Shown: positions 1 to 7,784, counted from the first letter of the stretch. The stretch: 27,156 nt of DNA from Pleurocapsa sp. MO_226.B13 (GCA_030064795.1 JASJEI010000270.1:1-27156); one strand, 5' to 3'. A program made the numbers and translations. Notes: generated by a model from the letters alone, not told the origin.

Positions 1-345
1 ATCTATTCTAAAAGGCTCCAAATCTTCAATGTCAATCACAGCAAAAGATTGAAAGCTCAGTAGAGATTAATTAACAATACCTTGACAAAATAAACCCCAT
101 TTTAACTTGTGACGAATGATCGGTCATGAGTTGACAATTTTGATACATAATCTTTATCTAGCAAGGGTTTCAAGTGTTGTACAATAACTTTGTACGTAAA
201 ATCTAGCTAGAAATTGCTGTAACTTCGTACCATTGCAACGCACCTAGACAATTTGGAATATGGGGTTCGATACAAGAGTTGTATCGGTAAAATTCCAAGC
301 GTATATAGATGTATGAGTATTTTCTAATACGCTAGTACCGAAGGA
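1..345. other. Non-coding stretch with small inverted repeats
   Basis: No convincing gene is visible here. Two small palindromic sites stand out: an imperfect ATGATCGGTCAT at 116-127, and GTACAA-N5-TTGTAC at 179-195 with perfect 6-bp arms, either of which could be an operator. On the minus strand 1-60 stays open and could be the edge of a gene reading leftwards out of the window, but there is no clear start and no recognisable motif. Confidence 0.4.
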
Positions 346-515
346 CATTCGGGGAAAGAAATTGACTGTCAAGTCGGGCTGTCGGGGGTGCATGGTAGCT
401 GCTGTGTATCTAGACAAAGGCGCATAGTTCGCCGCATGTAGTGGCGTGGGGCAGTAAGGTTCTCAATCGCAAGTTTGAGAAGCCCGTATGCGTTTACGCG
501 CTAGGGAGAAGTCAC
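346..515 (+). mobile_element. IS200/IS605-like right end (omegaRNA-like remnant)
   Basis: The stretch resembles the 3' end of cyanobacterial tnpB elements. It is GC-richer than its surroundings and contains the hairpin TCTCAA (461-466) / TTGAGA (475-480). A second hairpin follows: CCC (483-485), inner stem GCG (490-492), loop TTTA, CGC (497-499), GGG (504-506). It ends in GGGAGAAGTCAC, a form recalled from right ends of such elements, where the guide RNA (omegaRNA/reRNA) is encoded. No tnpA or tnpB frame is present in the window. The reading frame of the neighbouring xdhC loses homology exactly at this end, which supports an insertion followed by loss of the rest. The family assignment rests on remembered pattern, not alignment. 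Confidence 0.45.
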
Positions 516-830
516 TCTCTCGATGAGAATATAAGCCACACCCTGACAGCCCAAACCCAAACCCCAAATCAGATCGTCTTCGCTCGTAGTGTCGTATTTA
601 ACTAGAGTAGGGATACCAGTTTCTAATACTTCTTGCGATCGCTTTACTACATCGCTTTCTAAACAACCACCGCTAATCCTACCTACCTGTTGACCGTCGG
701 AGGTAATTAACATTCTCGCCCCAGGACGACGATATGCCGAACCTTCTACCTTAACCAAAGTGGCTAAAGCTGCCGTTTTTTGTAGTGGTAGCTGTTTCCA
801 AACTCTAATAATTTCTTGTAATTCTTTCAT
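501..830 (-). pseudogene. xdhC: XdhC/CoxI-family protein, truncated after its N-terminal domain
   Basis: The 109 residues from the ATG at 830 match the N-terminal XdhC_CoxI domain, with GSAYRRPGARML near residue 30 and the signature SGGCLESDV near residue 54. XdhC-type proteins help load or sulfurate the molybdenum cofactor of xanthine dehydrogenase-type enzymes and are normally about 250-380 residues, with a C-terminal Rossmann domain. Here the reading stops after GVAYILIERV at a TAG inside the IS200/IS605-like end, so the Rossmann part is missing. The ATG at 830 is preferred to an upstream TTG at 872, which would overlap the preceding transporter gene; the gap to that gene is then 10 bp. 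Loss of function is likely unless the first domain suffices. Confidence 0.75.
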
Positions 831-840
831 TTTTTTACCA

Positions 841-1287
841 TCAATAATTAGCAACGAGAATTGCACCGACAACGAGTAAAAAAGCTCCCAGTCCTCTCAT
901 GAAGTTAATCGGATGAGTTGGTAAACCCAACCAGCCATAGTTATCTAACAAAATAGACATTGCTAATTGACCGAAAACATAACCCGATATCCATCCTCCC
1001 GCGCCGATTTTGGGTTGAATAATTAAGGCTGCGGTAACAAAAAAAGCACCGATCGCACCACCCGATAAATATAGCCACCAGGGTACGGCTAAAAGCTTGT
1101 CTGTAGATGGTATTCTGATGCCAAGAGATAAGTTAACTATTAGTAGCAGCACAGTACCGACAAAGAAAGAGATTAAAGAGGCTTGAATTGGGCGATCGAG
1201 AATCCGAGCGACGTTGTTATTAAGAACGGGCTGAATTGCAAATAATACTCCAGCCAAAATTGCTACTAGGATATAAATAAGGTTCAT
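841..1287 (-). CDS. DMT-superfamily membrane protein, DUF606/YdcZ type
   Basis: This 148-residue, very hydrophobic protein has about five membrane helices (near residues 3-23, 36-55, 69-88, 96-113 and 127-147). The first helix is followed by QPVLNNNVAR, and IQPKIGAGGWISGYVFGQL lies in the middle, both typical of the DUF606/YdcZ small transporters. The length equals that of the family, so the gene looks complete. The start ATG overlaps the stop of an ltrA fragment upstream (ATGA), and the truncated xdhC follows 10 bp after the stop, so all three probably share a transcript. The substrate is unknown. Confidence 0.75.
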   Translation of the reverse strand: MNLIYILVAILAGVLFAIQPVLNNNVARILDRPIQASLISFFVGTVLLLIVNLSLGIRIPSTDKLLAVPWWLYLSGGAIGAFFVTAALIIQPKIGAGGWISGYVFGQLAMSILLDNYGWLGLPTHPINFMRGLGAFLLVVGAILVANY

Positions 1288-1502
1288 TGATTTTTATAGG
1301 GTATATGGCTACCTAATAGTTTTACCTCCCACTGTTGCGGAAACAGTGAAATAACTATTCCATAGCTAATTATCAAAGCGATCGCCTGTGAAAATGATAG
1401 CGGAAAAGCCATATTGTCACCGATCGCAACTAAACCTTCACCTAGTAAAATAATTGTGAATAAACCATGTCTTTCGATAATATGACTGGAAGGAAGATAG
1501 TT
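1284..1502 (-). pseudogene. LtrA (low temperature requirement A) fragment
   Basis: The minus strand is open for about 73 codons and reads SHIIERHGLFTIILLGEG near its beginning. ERHGLFTI-(I/V)-LGE is the hallmark core of LtrA family membrane proteins, which normally have about 350-400 residues. A stop codon lies directly upstream (TAA at 1503-1505) and no start codon precedes the homology. Most of both halves of the protein is therefore missing. The fragment ends in a TGA that overlaps the ATG of the DUF606 gene. It is a relic, but it may still carry that gene's translation signals. Confidence 0.65.
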
Positions 1503-1504
1503 TT

Positions 1505-1684
1505 ATGCCCTATGTAAATGTGCAAATTACCGCAGGTGCCACGAAAGAGCAAAAAGCACAATTAGTCAAAGACATAACTAATTCTCTGGTGAATGTTATG
1601 AATAAAAAACCAGAACATATTCACATAGTTATTCAAGAGATAGAGGAAGAAAATTGGGGTTATGAGGTTATGAGGGGGTGTTGA
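1505..1684 (+). CDS. 4-oxalocrotonate tautomerase family protein
   Basis: This 59-residue protein begins MPYVNVQITAGATKEQKAQL. The family uses the N-terminal Pro, exposed after removal of Met, as the catalytic base, and that Pro is present here. It also has the family phrase KPEHIHIVIQEI followed by ENWG. Members of 58-65 residues form hexamers or trimers and tautomerise 2-hydroxymuconate-like or unknown enols. The C-terminus (YEVMRGC) departs from the usual WGIGG ending, so the last residues may be altered. The gene is alone, divergent from the ltrA remnant by 2 bp, and its own promoter would have to lie inside that remnant. Substrate unknown. Confidence 0.75.
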   Translation: MPYVNVQITAGATKEQKAQLVKDITNSLVNVMNKKPEHIHIVIQEIEEENWGYEVMRGC

Positions 1685-1767
1685 CGGATGAATGGAAAAA
1701 ACAGCAAAATCATTAATTTTTAGCTCAATGTTTAAAAAAGAGCAGTTAATCAATATATCTGTTCATT

Positions 1768-1781
1768 TGAATAGACATTCA
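1768..1781 (+). promoter_or_regulatory. Candidate ZiaR/SmtB operator, distal copy
   Basis: TGAATA-GA-CATTCA has the same 6-2-6 layout as the site before the ATPase gene (TGAACA-AC-TATTCA) and as SmtB-type 12-2-12 operators. It lies about 360 bp upstream of the ziaR start, further than usual, with repeat-rich DNA in between. It is a plausible autoregulatory site for ziaR. Confidence 0.5.
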
Positions 1782-1849
1782 AGCTTGTAATGAGTATCAT
1801 TATCAAAGAAGCGCACTCAAAGCTACATCAACTGAATGTACTTGAGTCA

Positions 1850-2100
1850 CAGATTACTCTGCCGTCTATCACGGATATATCGAAGTCAATCACGGATACA
1901 CTTCGCTATGTATCCCCTTGGGGACACCTTCGGATACAAGACGACGGGACCTTCTTACGAAGTTGGCTCAAGGTCAGAAACCTCCGCAACGCACGGACGG
2001 CTGAAATGCCAGATACACGCTTATGCGAAGCGGTATCCTTTAGGGCTGGCATCGCGTCCTCAACTTCGCGTGATGCGAAGCGAATCCTTTAGGGCTGCTG
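1850..2100. repeat. Cluster of REP-like interspersed repeats
   Basis: The segment holds several repeats: ATCACGGATA twice about 21 bp apart (near 1868 and 1889); GTATCC...GGATAC around a CCCCTTGGGG core (about 1910-1937); and two copies of a unit of about 26 bp, ATGCGAAGCGGTATCCTTTA... at 2023-2048 and its near-copy at 2073-2097. Units containing GCGAAGCG and CCTTTAGGG are common interspersed repeats in cyanobacteria. Frames that stay open across it have no protein-like composition and are not called as genes. Confidence 0.6.
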
Positions 2101-2142
2101 TGACTGTTGGTAAATATACCGCTCGGATTTGGAGTATGAAAA

Positions 2143-2538
2143 ATGAGCAAAGTTTCCCCATCAAAAAAAGTAGCCTCTCCAGAATCAGGCGCACCAACTT
2201 GTGATTCGCCCTTAGTTCATTTAGAACAAGTGCGCCAAATACAGTCGGAAATCGTAACTACAGAGAAAGCGCAGCAGATGGCTCAATTTTTTGGTGCAAT
2301 GGCAGACCCTCATCGGCTCAAACTTCTTTCTGCACTCTCTTATGCCGAACTTTGTGTCTGTGACCTAGCAGCAGTAGTTAAGATGAGTGAATCGGCTGTA
2401 TCCCATCAGTTACGTTTGCTCCGAAACCTTCGCTTAGTAAAACATCGACGTGAAGGACGTAACGTTTACTACAGTCTAGCAGACGCACACATTGCTAATC
2501 TCTATCGGGAAGTAGCCGAACATCTAGACGAAGCTTAA
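2143..2538 (+). CDS. ziaR: Zinc-responsive ArsR/SmtB-family repressor ZiaR
   Basis: The 131-residue product matches the known cyanobacterial zinc repressor ZiaR along its length: PLVHLEQVRQIQ near residue 23, then the winged-helix with ELCVCDLA, the recognition helix SESAVSHQLRLLR, and the wing GRNVYYSLAD. Cys71, Cys73, Asp114, His116, His127 and Glu130 fall at positions that ligate metal in this family (alpha3N and alpha5 sites). Metal binding releases the repressor from its operator. The ATG at 2143 gives the family length and N-terminus. The target ATPase follows 97 bp downstream in the same orientation, with an operator between; in Synechocystis the two genes are divergent. The gene looks intact although the pump is not. 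Confidence 0.9.
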   Translation: MSKVSPSKKVASPESGAPTCDSPLVHLEQVRQIQSEIVTTEKAQQMAQFFGAMADPHRLKLLSALSYAELCVCDLAAVVKMSESAVSHQLRLLRNLRLVKHRREGRNVYYSLADAHIANLYREVAEHLDEA

Positions 2539-2575
2539 TTCTTTCTTTTACTCGTTGCTCAATTACTTTTATTTG

Positions 2576-2604
2576 GATAATATCTGAACAACTATTCAAT
2601 TATT
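2576..2604 (+). promoter_or_regulatory. ZiaR/SmtB-type operator with -10 element before the ATPase
   Basis: TGAACA (2585-2590), AC, TATTCA (2593-2598) is the core of the 12-2-12 imperfect inverted repeat recognised by SmtB/ZiaR proteins. A GATAAT (2576-2581) abuts it and could be the -10 box, so bound repressor would block the promoter. The ATPase ATG is at 2636. Confidence 0.75.
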
Positions 2605-2635
2605 CAACCAAAATAATTTATAAATTGTTGGGATA

Positions 2636-4528
2636 ATGTCAGGTAAACATTCTTCTGGTTGCTGTGGAACTCACGGACATCATAACCATCAAGGTCATGA
2701 CCATAACCACGAACATGGTGAGTTTAATTTACGTCGAGAGATCGTACCCCTTGGTATTTCTCTAGTTTTATTTCTGGTTGGGTTAGTTTTTAACCAGCCT
2801 TTGCACGATACTCCTGGGGCGATCGCCGAGTATGCAGTTTTAATTCCCGCCTATCTGATTAGTGGTTGGATTGTTTTAACCAGTGCGGGAAGAAATATTC
2901 TGCGGGGTCAAATCTTTGATGAAAACTTCTTGATGACCATTGCTACCTTGGGAGCGATCGCGATTCACGAATTACCTGAAGCTGTAGCGGTAATGCTATT
3001 TTTTCAGGTAGGGGAAATGTTTCAGGGGTTTGCTGTCGGGCGATCGCGTCGTTCGATTAAGTCATTACTAGAAGTACGTCCAGACAAAGCAAATTTAATT
3101 ATTGATGGGGTAGTTAAAGAGGTTGACCCCGAAAAAGTAGCAGTTGGGGATACGATTGTAATCAAGCCAGGGGAGAAAGTTCCTTTAGATGGGGAGATCT
3201 TATCGGGAAGTTCGCAAGTAGATACTTCGGCACTGACGGGGGAATCAGTACCCCGCACGGTAAGAGAAGGAGAGACGATTTTAGCTGGAGTAATTAACCA
3301 AACGGGTAGTTTAACGGTTCGAGTCACTAAACTGTTTGCCGAATCGTCCATCGCTAAGATTTTAGATTTGGTAGAAAACGCCAGCAGTAAAAAAGCCCCG
3401 ACAGAGAAATTTATTACCCGCTTTGCCCGTTACTATACCCCCGTAGTGGTTTTTCTCTCTCTAGCAGTTGTCATCTTACCGCCTTTATTGATTCCTGGTG
3501 CAACTAGCGAACAATGGGTTTATCGAGCGTTAGTTTTATTAGTAATATCTTGTCCCTGCGGATTAGTTATCAGTATTCCCTTGGGTTACTTCGGTGGCGT
3601 TGGGGGTGCAGCCAAAAGAGGAATTTTAGTTAAAGGTTCGACTTTTCTCGATGCTTTAACCGATGTCAAAACGGTAATTTTTGATAAAACGGGAACGTTA
3701 ACCGAAGGGGTATTTCAAGTAACCCAAATAACGCCTTATAACGCCTATAGCGAACCAGAATTACTAACTATTACTGCGATCGCCGAATCTCAATCCAATC
3801 ACCCCGTAGCGCGATCTATTGTCGAAGCTTACGATCGTGAAATTTCCGATTCTGAGATCACCGACTATGAGGAAATACCAGGACACGGTATCAAAGCTAA
3901 AGTTCGGGGAGGGTTAGTTTTAGCAGGAAACGATCGCCTGTTGCATCGAGAACAGATCGAACACGATACCTGCAATGTTGAAGGTACGGTAGTTCATTTA
4001 GCCCTAGATAGCAAATATGCTGGCTATATCTTAATTGCCGACAGAATTAAAAAAGATGCTCAAGAAGCGATCGCTCAATTGAAAAAAGCAGGAGTCAGCG
4101 AAACCGTAATGCTTACGGAAGATAACCGAGTTGTGGCAGGTAATGTTGCTGATAAACTTGGTTTGGATACCTATAAAGCCGAATTACTCCCAGAAGATAA
4201 AGTAGAGGCGATCGAACAGTACCTTCATAAGTCAAATAAAAAAAGCAAGGTGGCATTTGTGGGCGATGGTATCAACGACGCACCCGTAATTGCCAGAGCG
4301 GTATACCCAAACTATTACCCCACCGACTTACTTTACCGTTCATTGTTTTCGTTATTAAATAATCTATGGATATACAATTATACATTGTATATCCACAAGT
4401 CGATTGTTTTTATTCAGCTAACACTGCACGATCGCGTCCTTGTTCTTTGGCTTGGTATAAAGCGCGATCGGCAAATTCTTCTCCTCCATAACGGGCGGCC
4501 AAATCGTTGGAACGTACAGATTGACTGA
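2636..4528 (+). pseudogene. P1B-type Zn/Cd efflux ATPase, C-terminus lost
   Basis: Residues 1-555 are a good heavy-metal ATPase. There is a His-rich N-terminus (about residues 14-28) in place of an HMA domain, actuator TGES at 201-204, CPC in the transport helix at 306-308, phosphorylation site DKTGT at 350-354, the HP motif at 389-390, and GDGINDAP at 543-550. Homology stops after VIARA (about base 4300). The following 75 residues are unrelated and read antisense through the end of the next gene. The last part of the P domain and the two final membrane helices, which carry a metal-site residue in this class, are missing. The pump is therefore probably dead. It follows ziaR and its operator, so it was a zinc-induced exporter (ZiaA/ZntA/CadA type). 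Confidence 0.8.
4367..4395. repeat. Perfect 12-bp inverted repeat at the broken ATPase end
   Basis: TGGATATACAAT (4367-4378), loop TATAC, ATTGTATATCCA (4384-4395) is a perfect 12-bp-arm palindrome in AT-rich DNA. It sits between the lost end of the ATPase and the end of the diguanylate cyclase remnant. It could be a bidirectional terminator for these convergent remnants or a scar of a mobile element; there is no T-run directly after it. Confidence 0.6.
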
Positions 4529-5039
4529 GAACCAGAGCTACTTTTTGGAGGCATAAATCTCCTGCTTGATGACTATAGGTATCGTTGTATTTTTTAAAAT
4601 GATCTACATCACAAAGAATCAAACACAGGCTTTGATGCTTTCTTTGACTTTCTAACCAATGTTGTTCTAAAAATCGATCGAAAAAGCGATGGTTGGGTAT
4701 CTGAGTTAAACCATCGGTAAAAGCCAGCTTTTTTTGATCTTTCTGATAATGATTGCTGACAGCTATAGTTGAAGCGATTAAAGAAAATAAAGGAGTTATT
4801 GCTGGCAACCACCAACCTGCTAGAAATAATAGATAACATAGATAACCACTGCTGAATAAGATTGCTCCAGGGATAATTATGCAGATCGTAGTTGACTGAA
4901 CTAAAGATAAATCGTGTTTGGAAACAGAACTACGATTGAGTATCAATAAATTGACACCAGCCCCTATACTGGCCCAAGTCAAAACCCAAAGCCATTCAAA
5001 TGGTTCGCTGACAGTTTTAATACCAAATCCGGTTCTCAT
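4410..5039 (-). pseudogene. CHASE2-type diguanylate cyclase remnant with internal GGDEF deletion
   Basis: The first about 95 residues hold three membrane helices (near 16-35, 50-72 and 76-94) like the end of a CHASE2 sensor module. A GGDEF domain follows: FTDGLTQIPNHRFFDRF at 107, the metal site CDVDHFKKYND at 143, the RxxD inhibitory site RSND at 176, and the active loop GGEEF at 185-189. The sequence then jumps from GGEEFA straight to DRALYQAKEQGRDR, the last helix of the domain, so about 60 residues with the core beta strands are deleted. The front of CHASE2 is also missing: the first seven residues come from the MITE-like element. Diguanylate cyclase activity is very unlikely. Confidence 0.75.
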
Positions 5040-5126
5040 ACCCTCCTTATTCGCATAGCCTAGATTTTTGGCAGAACCAGATTTTGTCGATTTTTATAAA
5101 GGGGTTTTGACAAGCGGATTTGGTAT
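5020..5126. mobile_element. MITE-like element with about 28-bp imperfect terminal inverted repeats
   Basis: ATACCAAATCCG (5020-5031) faces CGGATTTGGTAT (5115-5126). The similarity continues inward (TT, TCA, CCC shared on comparing one end with the reverse complement of the other), giving imperfect terminal repeats of about 28 bp. The element is about 107 bp and encodes nothing. TA at both tips would fit a TA target duplication. It lies exactly between the truncated diguanylate cyclase and a TpsA fragment. Confidence 0.55.
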
Positions 5127-5250
5127 AATTCGTAGCTTAGGTAGTGCCAATCTGTTTTTAATTAATCCCAACGGCATTATTTTTGGTGAAAACGCGACCT
5201 TAGATCTTGGTGGCTCTTTTATTGGTAGTACTATTTTAAAAAAACTCTAA
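5127..5250 (+). pseudogene. TpsA / filamentous haemagglutinin secretion-domain fragment
   Basis: Reading on from the right tip of the MITE-like element, [19 protein letters not shown] and LGGSFIGST match the conserved TPS (two-partner secretion) domain of cyanobacterial haemagglutinin-like exoproteins, where NPNGI and the GGSF box are hallmarks. Only about 38 residues remain of a domain of about 250 and of proteins usually over 700 residues. The frame ends in LKKL and a stop. No TpsB partner is present. A relic. Confidence 0.7.
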
Positions 5251-5274
5251 AACTTCTCTAGGAAGAGCAAGATT

Positions 5275-6603
5275 TTAGATAGATTGAAAGAAATATAAAA
5301 TATAATCAAACGCCGACATAGCCAAAGGCTGACCATCAAAGAAAGACCAGCCATCGATATCAATCATGTTTGCCTGTATGGTTAAAAAGTTAAAGGTATT
5401 TGCAGCAGCAGCAAAAATCACGAGGGAAGATACTATTCCTAAAGGTTTAATTTTACTGCGATCGCTTAAGCCAATGCTAAAGAAAAAACCATAAAAAGTA
5501 AGGAATAAATAGGCAATTCTTTGGTTGAATCCCGTAACTAAGATAAAAGCTATTTGTAGTAAAGAAATTAAATAAATTATGTCGAGAGATAGTAATTGAG
5601 AAGTAAGTTTTTTAAATCCTCTTACCAAGACAAAAATACCGATACTCAGAGAAGCAATAATCCGAAAGATATTAAAGGAAAATGTCTCTGTATCTCGACC
5701 ATCGTAGTTGGTTACCCGATTTTGTAGAGAATCGCTCAATCTTTGTTCTGGTAATAAATCTAGAATGTTATTGACATATCTATAAATTTCTTGAGGATTA
5801 TTGTAGATTAACCAAGTGATATAAATTACTAAAATTACTAAAAATCCTAGGACTATATACAGAAATACACGATCTAGCTTCTGTAATTTTAGGTTGATTT
5901 TACTGCCCAGAGAAGAGAGCAATTTAGAACCGAAACAGACAGATATATACATAGCACTACTTAAGTGAGAAAATATTGCCAGGAAAGACCAGAGGGCAAA
6001 TATTTTCCAGCTAGACTCTAAACTAGCAACTGCCATCATTACCAACATGATTGATAAAAATTGGCGCATATAAAATAATTGAGAATAATAATTAAAAGTA
6101 GAAAAAATTAGGATTAAGATTGTAGGATAATATTTTGCCGATAATTTTTTGCTAGTATAAAAAACCACAGCAAAATTACAGATCAGAGAAAACAAAAATA
6201 AACACCAATATTCCGAACCATTGGTTAGGATATGAATGGGATATAAAAGTAAAAAGAGGACGAATTCGTAGCGATCTTTAACTAGTTCATTATCAAATAT
6301 ACCTTTGGTGTCTATAGTTTGATAGATATCTAAGTAGATCCTGGTATCGGCAAAAATCTCAAAGGAAGAAATATAGACACTGACGCTAAGAATTACCAAA
6401 ATTAGCAGTAAATTATTAACAGATAAAAGTTTGGGCTTTCGCTGTCGAGGTTTGAGTAAATCTAGCTGAATTGAAAGCAAAATAGGAAGATTACCGATAA
6501 TTGGCGTAACTACCCACATAGCTAATCCGAAAAAGAGCATTGGTAATCTGAGTTCTGATAAATTGTTGATTTTGCTGATTTTGTCAAATGTTCGCTCGAG
6601 CAT
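5275..6603 (-). CDS. EpsG-family polysaccharide polymerase (Wzy-like)
   Basis: This 442-residue protein has about ten to eleven membrane helices. It has the EpsG pattern: FADTRIYLDIYQTI after the second helix, DRYEFVLFLLLYPI, and FYMRQFLSIMLVMMAVAS, in which the Tyr-x-Arg-Gln motif at the start of a helix is typical. EpsG/Wzy proteins join lipid-linked repeat units on the periplasmic side during exopolysaccharide synthesis. It stands apart from the main glycosyltransferase operon, separated by the LysR/P460 island, and has its own strong promoter about 180 bp upstream. Length is normal for the family and no damage is visible. Sequence identity in this family is low, so the polymer cannot be inferred. 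Confidence 0.75.
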   Translation of the reverse strand: MLERTFDKISKINNLSELRLPMLFFGLAMWVVTPIIGNLPILLSIQLDLLKPRQRKPKLLSVNNLLLILVILSVSVYISSFEIFADTRIYLDIYQTIDTKGIFDNELVKDRYEFVLFLLLYPIHILTNGSEYWCLFLFSLICNFAVVFYTSKKLSAKYYPTILILIFSTFNYYSQLFYMRQFLSIMLVMMAVASLESSWKIFALWSFLAIFSHLSSAMYISVCFGSKLLSSLGSKINLKLQKLDRVFLYIVLGFLVILVIYITWLIYNNPQEIYRYVNNILDLLPEQRLSDSLQNRVTNYDGRDTETFSFNIFRIIASLSIGIFVLVRGFKKLTSQLLSLDIIYLISLLQIAFILVTGFNQRIAYLFLTFYGFFFSIGLSDRSKIKPLGIVSSLVIFAAAANTFNFLTIQANMIDIDGWSFFDGQPLAMSAFDYILYFFQSI

Positions 6604-6883
6604 AAAACATAAAATAAGTGGGAAAAATTAAATCTGATTTTAAGTTTGATTGAATGGTTAAATATTTTGGCTTGGGGGTTTAGGAATCGACATTTATTTC
6701 AAGTAATTATCCGCACTCGATCTCAAAGAGCGATCGCCGAGTTGGAGACTTCCAAAAAGTACAATAACTAAATATGATGAATTATTTTATACTAAATCTT
6801 GTTGTCAAAATAGAAGCGCGATCGCTCTTTTAATGACATTACACAATTACAGTATGATTTTTATTTGCCTCGATTAAAAGAGC
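6604..6883. other. Intergenic region with minus-strand promoter for the polymerase gene
   Basis: A strong sigma70-type promoter lies on the minus strand: TTGACA (bases 6808 to 6803), 16-bp spacer, AATAAT (6786 to 6781), giving a leader of about 180 nt to the EpsG-type gene. Two HIP1 sites are present. A plus-strand stretch around 6690-6770 reads FQVIIRTRSQRAIAELE before a stop, but it has no start or known motif and is not called. Confidence 0.5.
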
Positions 6884-7780
6884 TTAAAGCTTAGAACTAT
6901 TGACAGTAATATTTCTTTGTAAGACTTGCAAAAACTTGCGCAAAACAGAAGAGACTCGATCTTCTTTCCAAGCTGCAACTAATTCTAGTTCGGGTGTCGC
7001 TACATCTAGTTCGCGATAAACTACACCAGGACGATTGAGATTTTGCAGACTATTCGAGACAAAACTAACGCCAATTCCTGCTGCAACTAAGCCAATCATC
7101 GTGGGTTGAGGGGTTACTTCCTGTACGACTTTAGGTGTAAAACCTGCTTGCTGACACATTGAGAAGATGTGACCATAAAGGTGAGGCCCTACCTTTTGGG
7201 GAAACAAAATAAAAGATTGGTCTGATAATTTATTGATGGGGACGTAAGTATAACTGGTTAAAGGATGATCTTCTGGTAATGCTAGAACCATCTTTTCTCT
7301 CATCATCGAGATAAATTCAAAGTTACCGTCTACAGGCGGATGCAAAAACCCCACTTCAATATCTCCTGCGTTTAAAGCTGTTACCTGTTCGTTAGTACAG
7401 ATTTCTTTTAGTCTTAGTTCGACTTGCGGATAGCTATTTTGAAAAGTCTTAATAATTTTTGGTAGTAAAGTGTACAGTGCTGGCCCTGTATAACCGATAA
7501 TTAAGCTCCCCAATTCTCCGCGCTCGGCTTTTTGCACTTTTACAACCGCTTTTTCTACTCTGGATAAAATTTGTCGGGCTTCTTCTAGTAAGATTTTTCC
7601 AGGTTCGGTAAGCTGTACGATGCGTTTAGTACGAAAAAACAATTTTACCCCCAATTCTCGTTCTAAACGGCGAATTTGGTCGCTAATTACGGGTTGTGTA
7701 ATCTTCACTTTAGCAGCAGCCTTTCCAAAGTGTAATTCTTCGGCTACTGCAACAAAGTATTTTAAATGTCTCAGTTCCAT
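6884..7780 (-). CDS. LysR-family transcriptional regulator
   Basis: The 298 residues begin MELRHLKYFVAVAEELHFG, the canonical winged-helix start of LysR regulators, with recognition helix ITQPVISDQIRRLE near residues 27-40. The effector domain from about residue 90 has IGYTGPALYTLLP and the return strand GIGVSFVS near 235, resembling the BenM/CatM/HcaR branch that senses small organic acids or aromatics. It is divergent from a cytochrome P460 plus beta-propeller gene pair across 176 bp, the classic LysR arrangement, so these are its likely targets. An inverted repeat sits 5 bp before its own start codon and could mediate autorepression. Effector unknown. Confidence 0.85.
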   Translation of the reverse strand: MELRHLKYFVAVAEELHFGKAAAKVKITQPVISDQIRRLERELGVKLFFRTKRIVQLTEPGKILLEEARQILSRVEKAVVKVQKAERGELGSLIIGYTGPALYTLLPKIIKTFQNSYPQVELRLKEICTNEQVTALNAGDIEVGFLHPPVDGNFEFISMMREKMVLALPEDHPLTSYTYVPINKLSDQSFILFPQKVGPHLYGHIFSMCQQAGFTPKVVQEVTPQPTMIGLVAAGIGVSFVSNSLQNLNRPGVVYRELDVATPELELVAAWKEDRVSSVLRKFLQVLQRNITVNSSKL

Positions 7781-7784
7781 AAAT

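Noticed and set aside
1562..1753. Minus-strand frame of 63 codons
   Set aside because: It lies mostly antisense to the tautomerase gene and has no family signature.
1760..1773. TGTTCA-TT-TGAATA as the ziaR operator
   Set aside because: Its half-sites have the opposite polarity to SmtB/ZiaR sites; the overlapping TGAATA-GA-CATTCA at 1768-1781 fits better.
1790..2204. Two overlapping open frames (1790-2092 and 1836-2204) before ziaR
   Set aside because: They run through REP-like repeats, have no recognisable domain and no good ribosome binding site.
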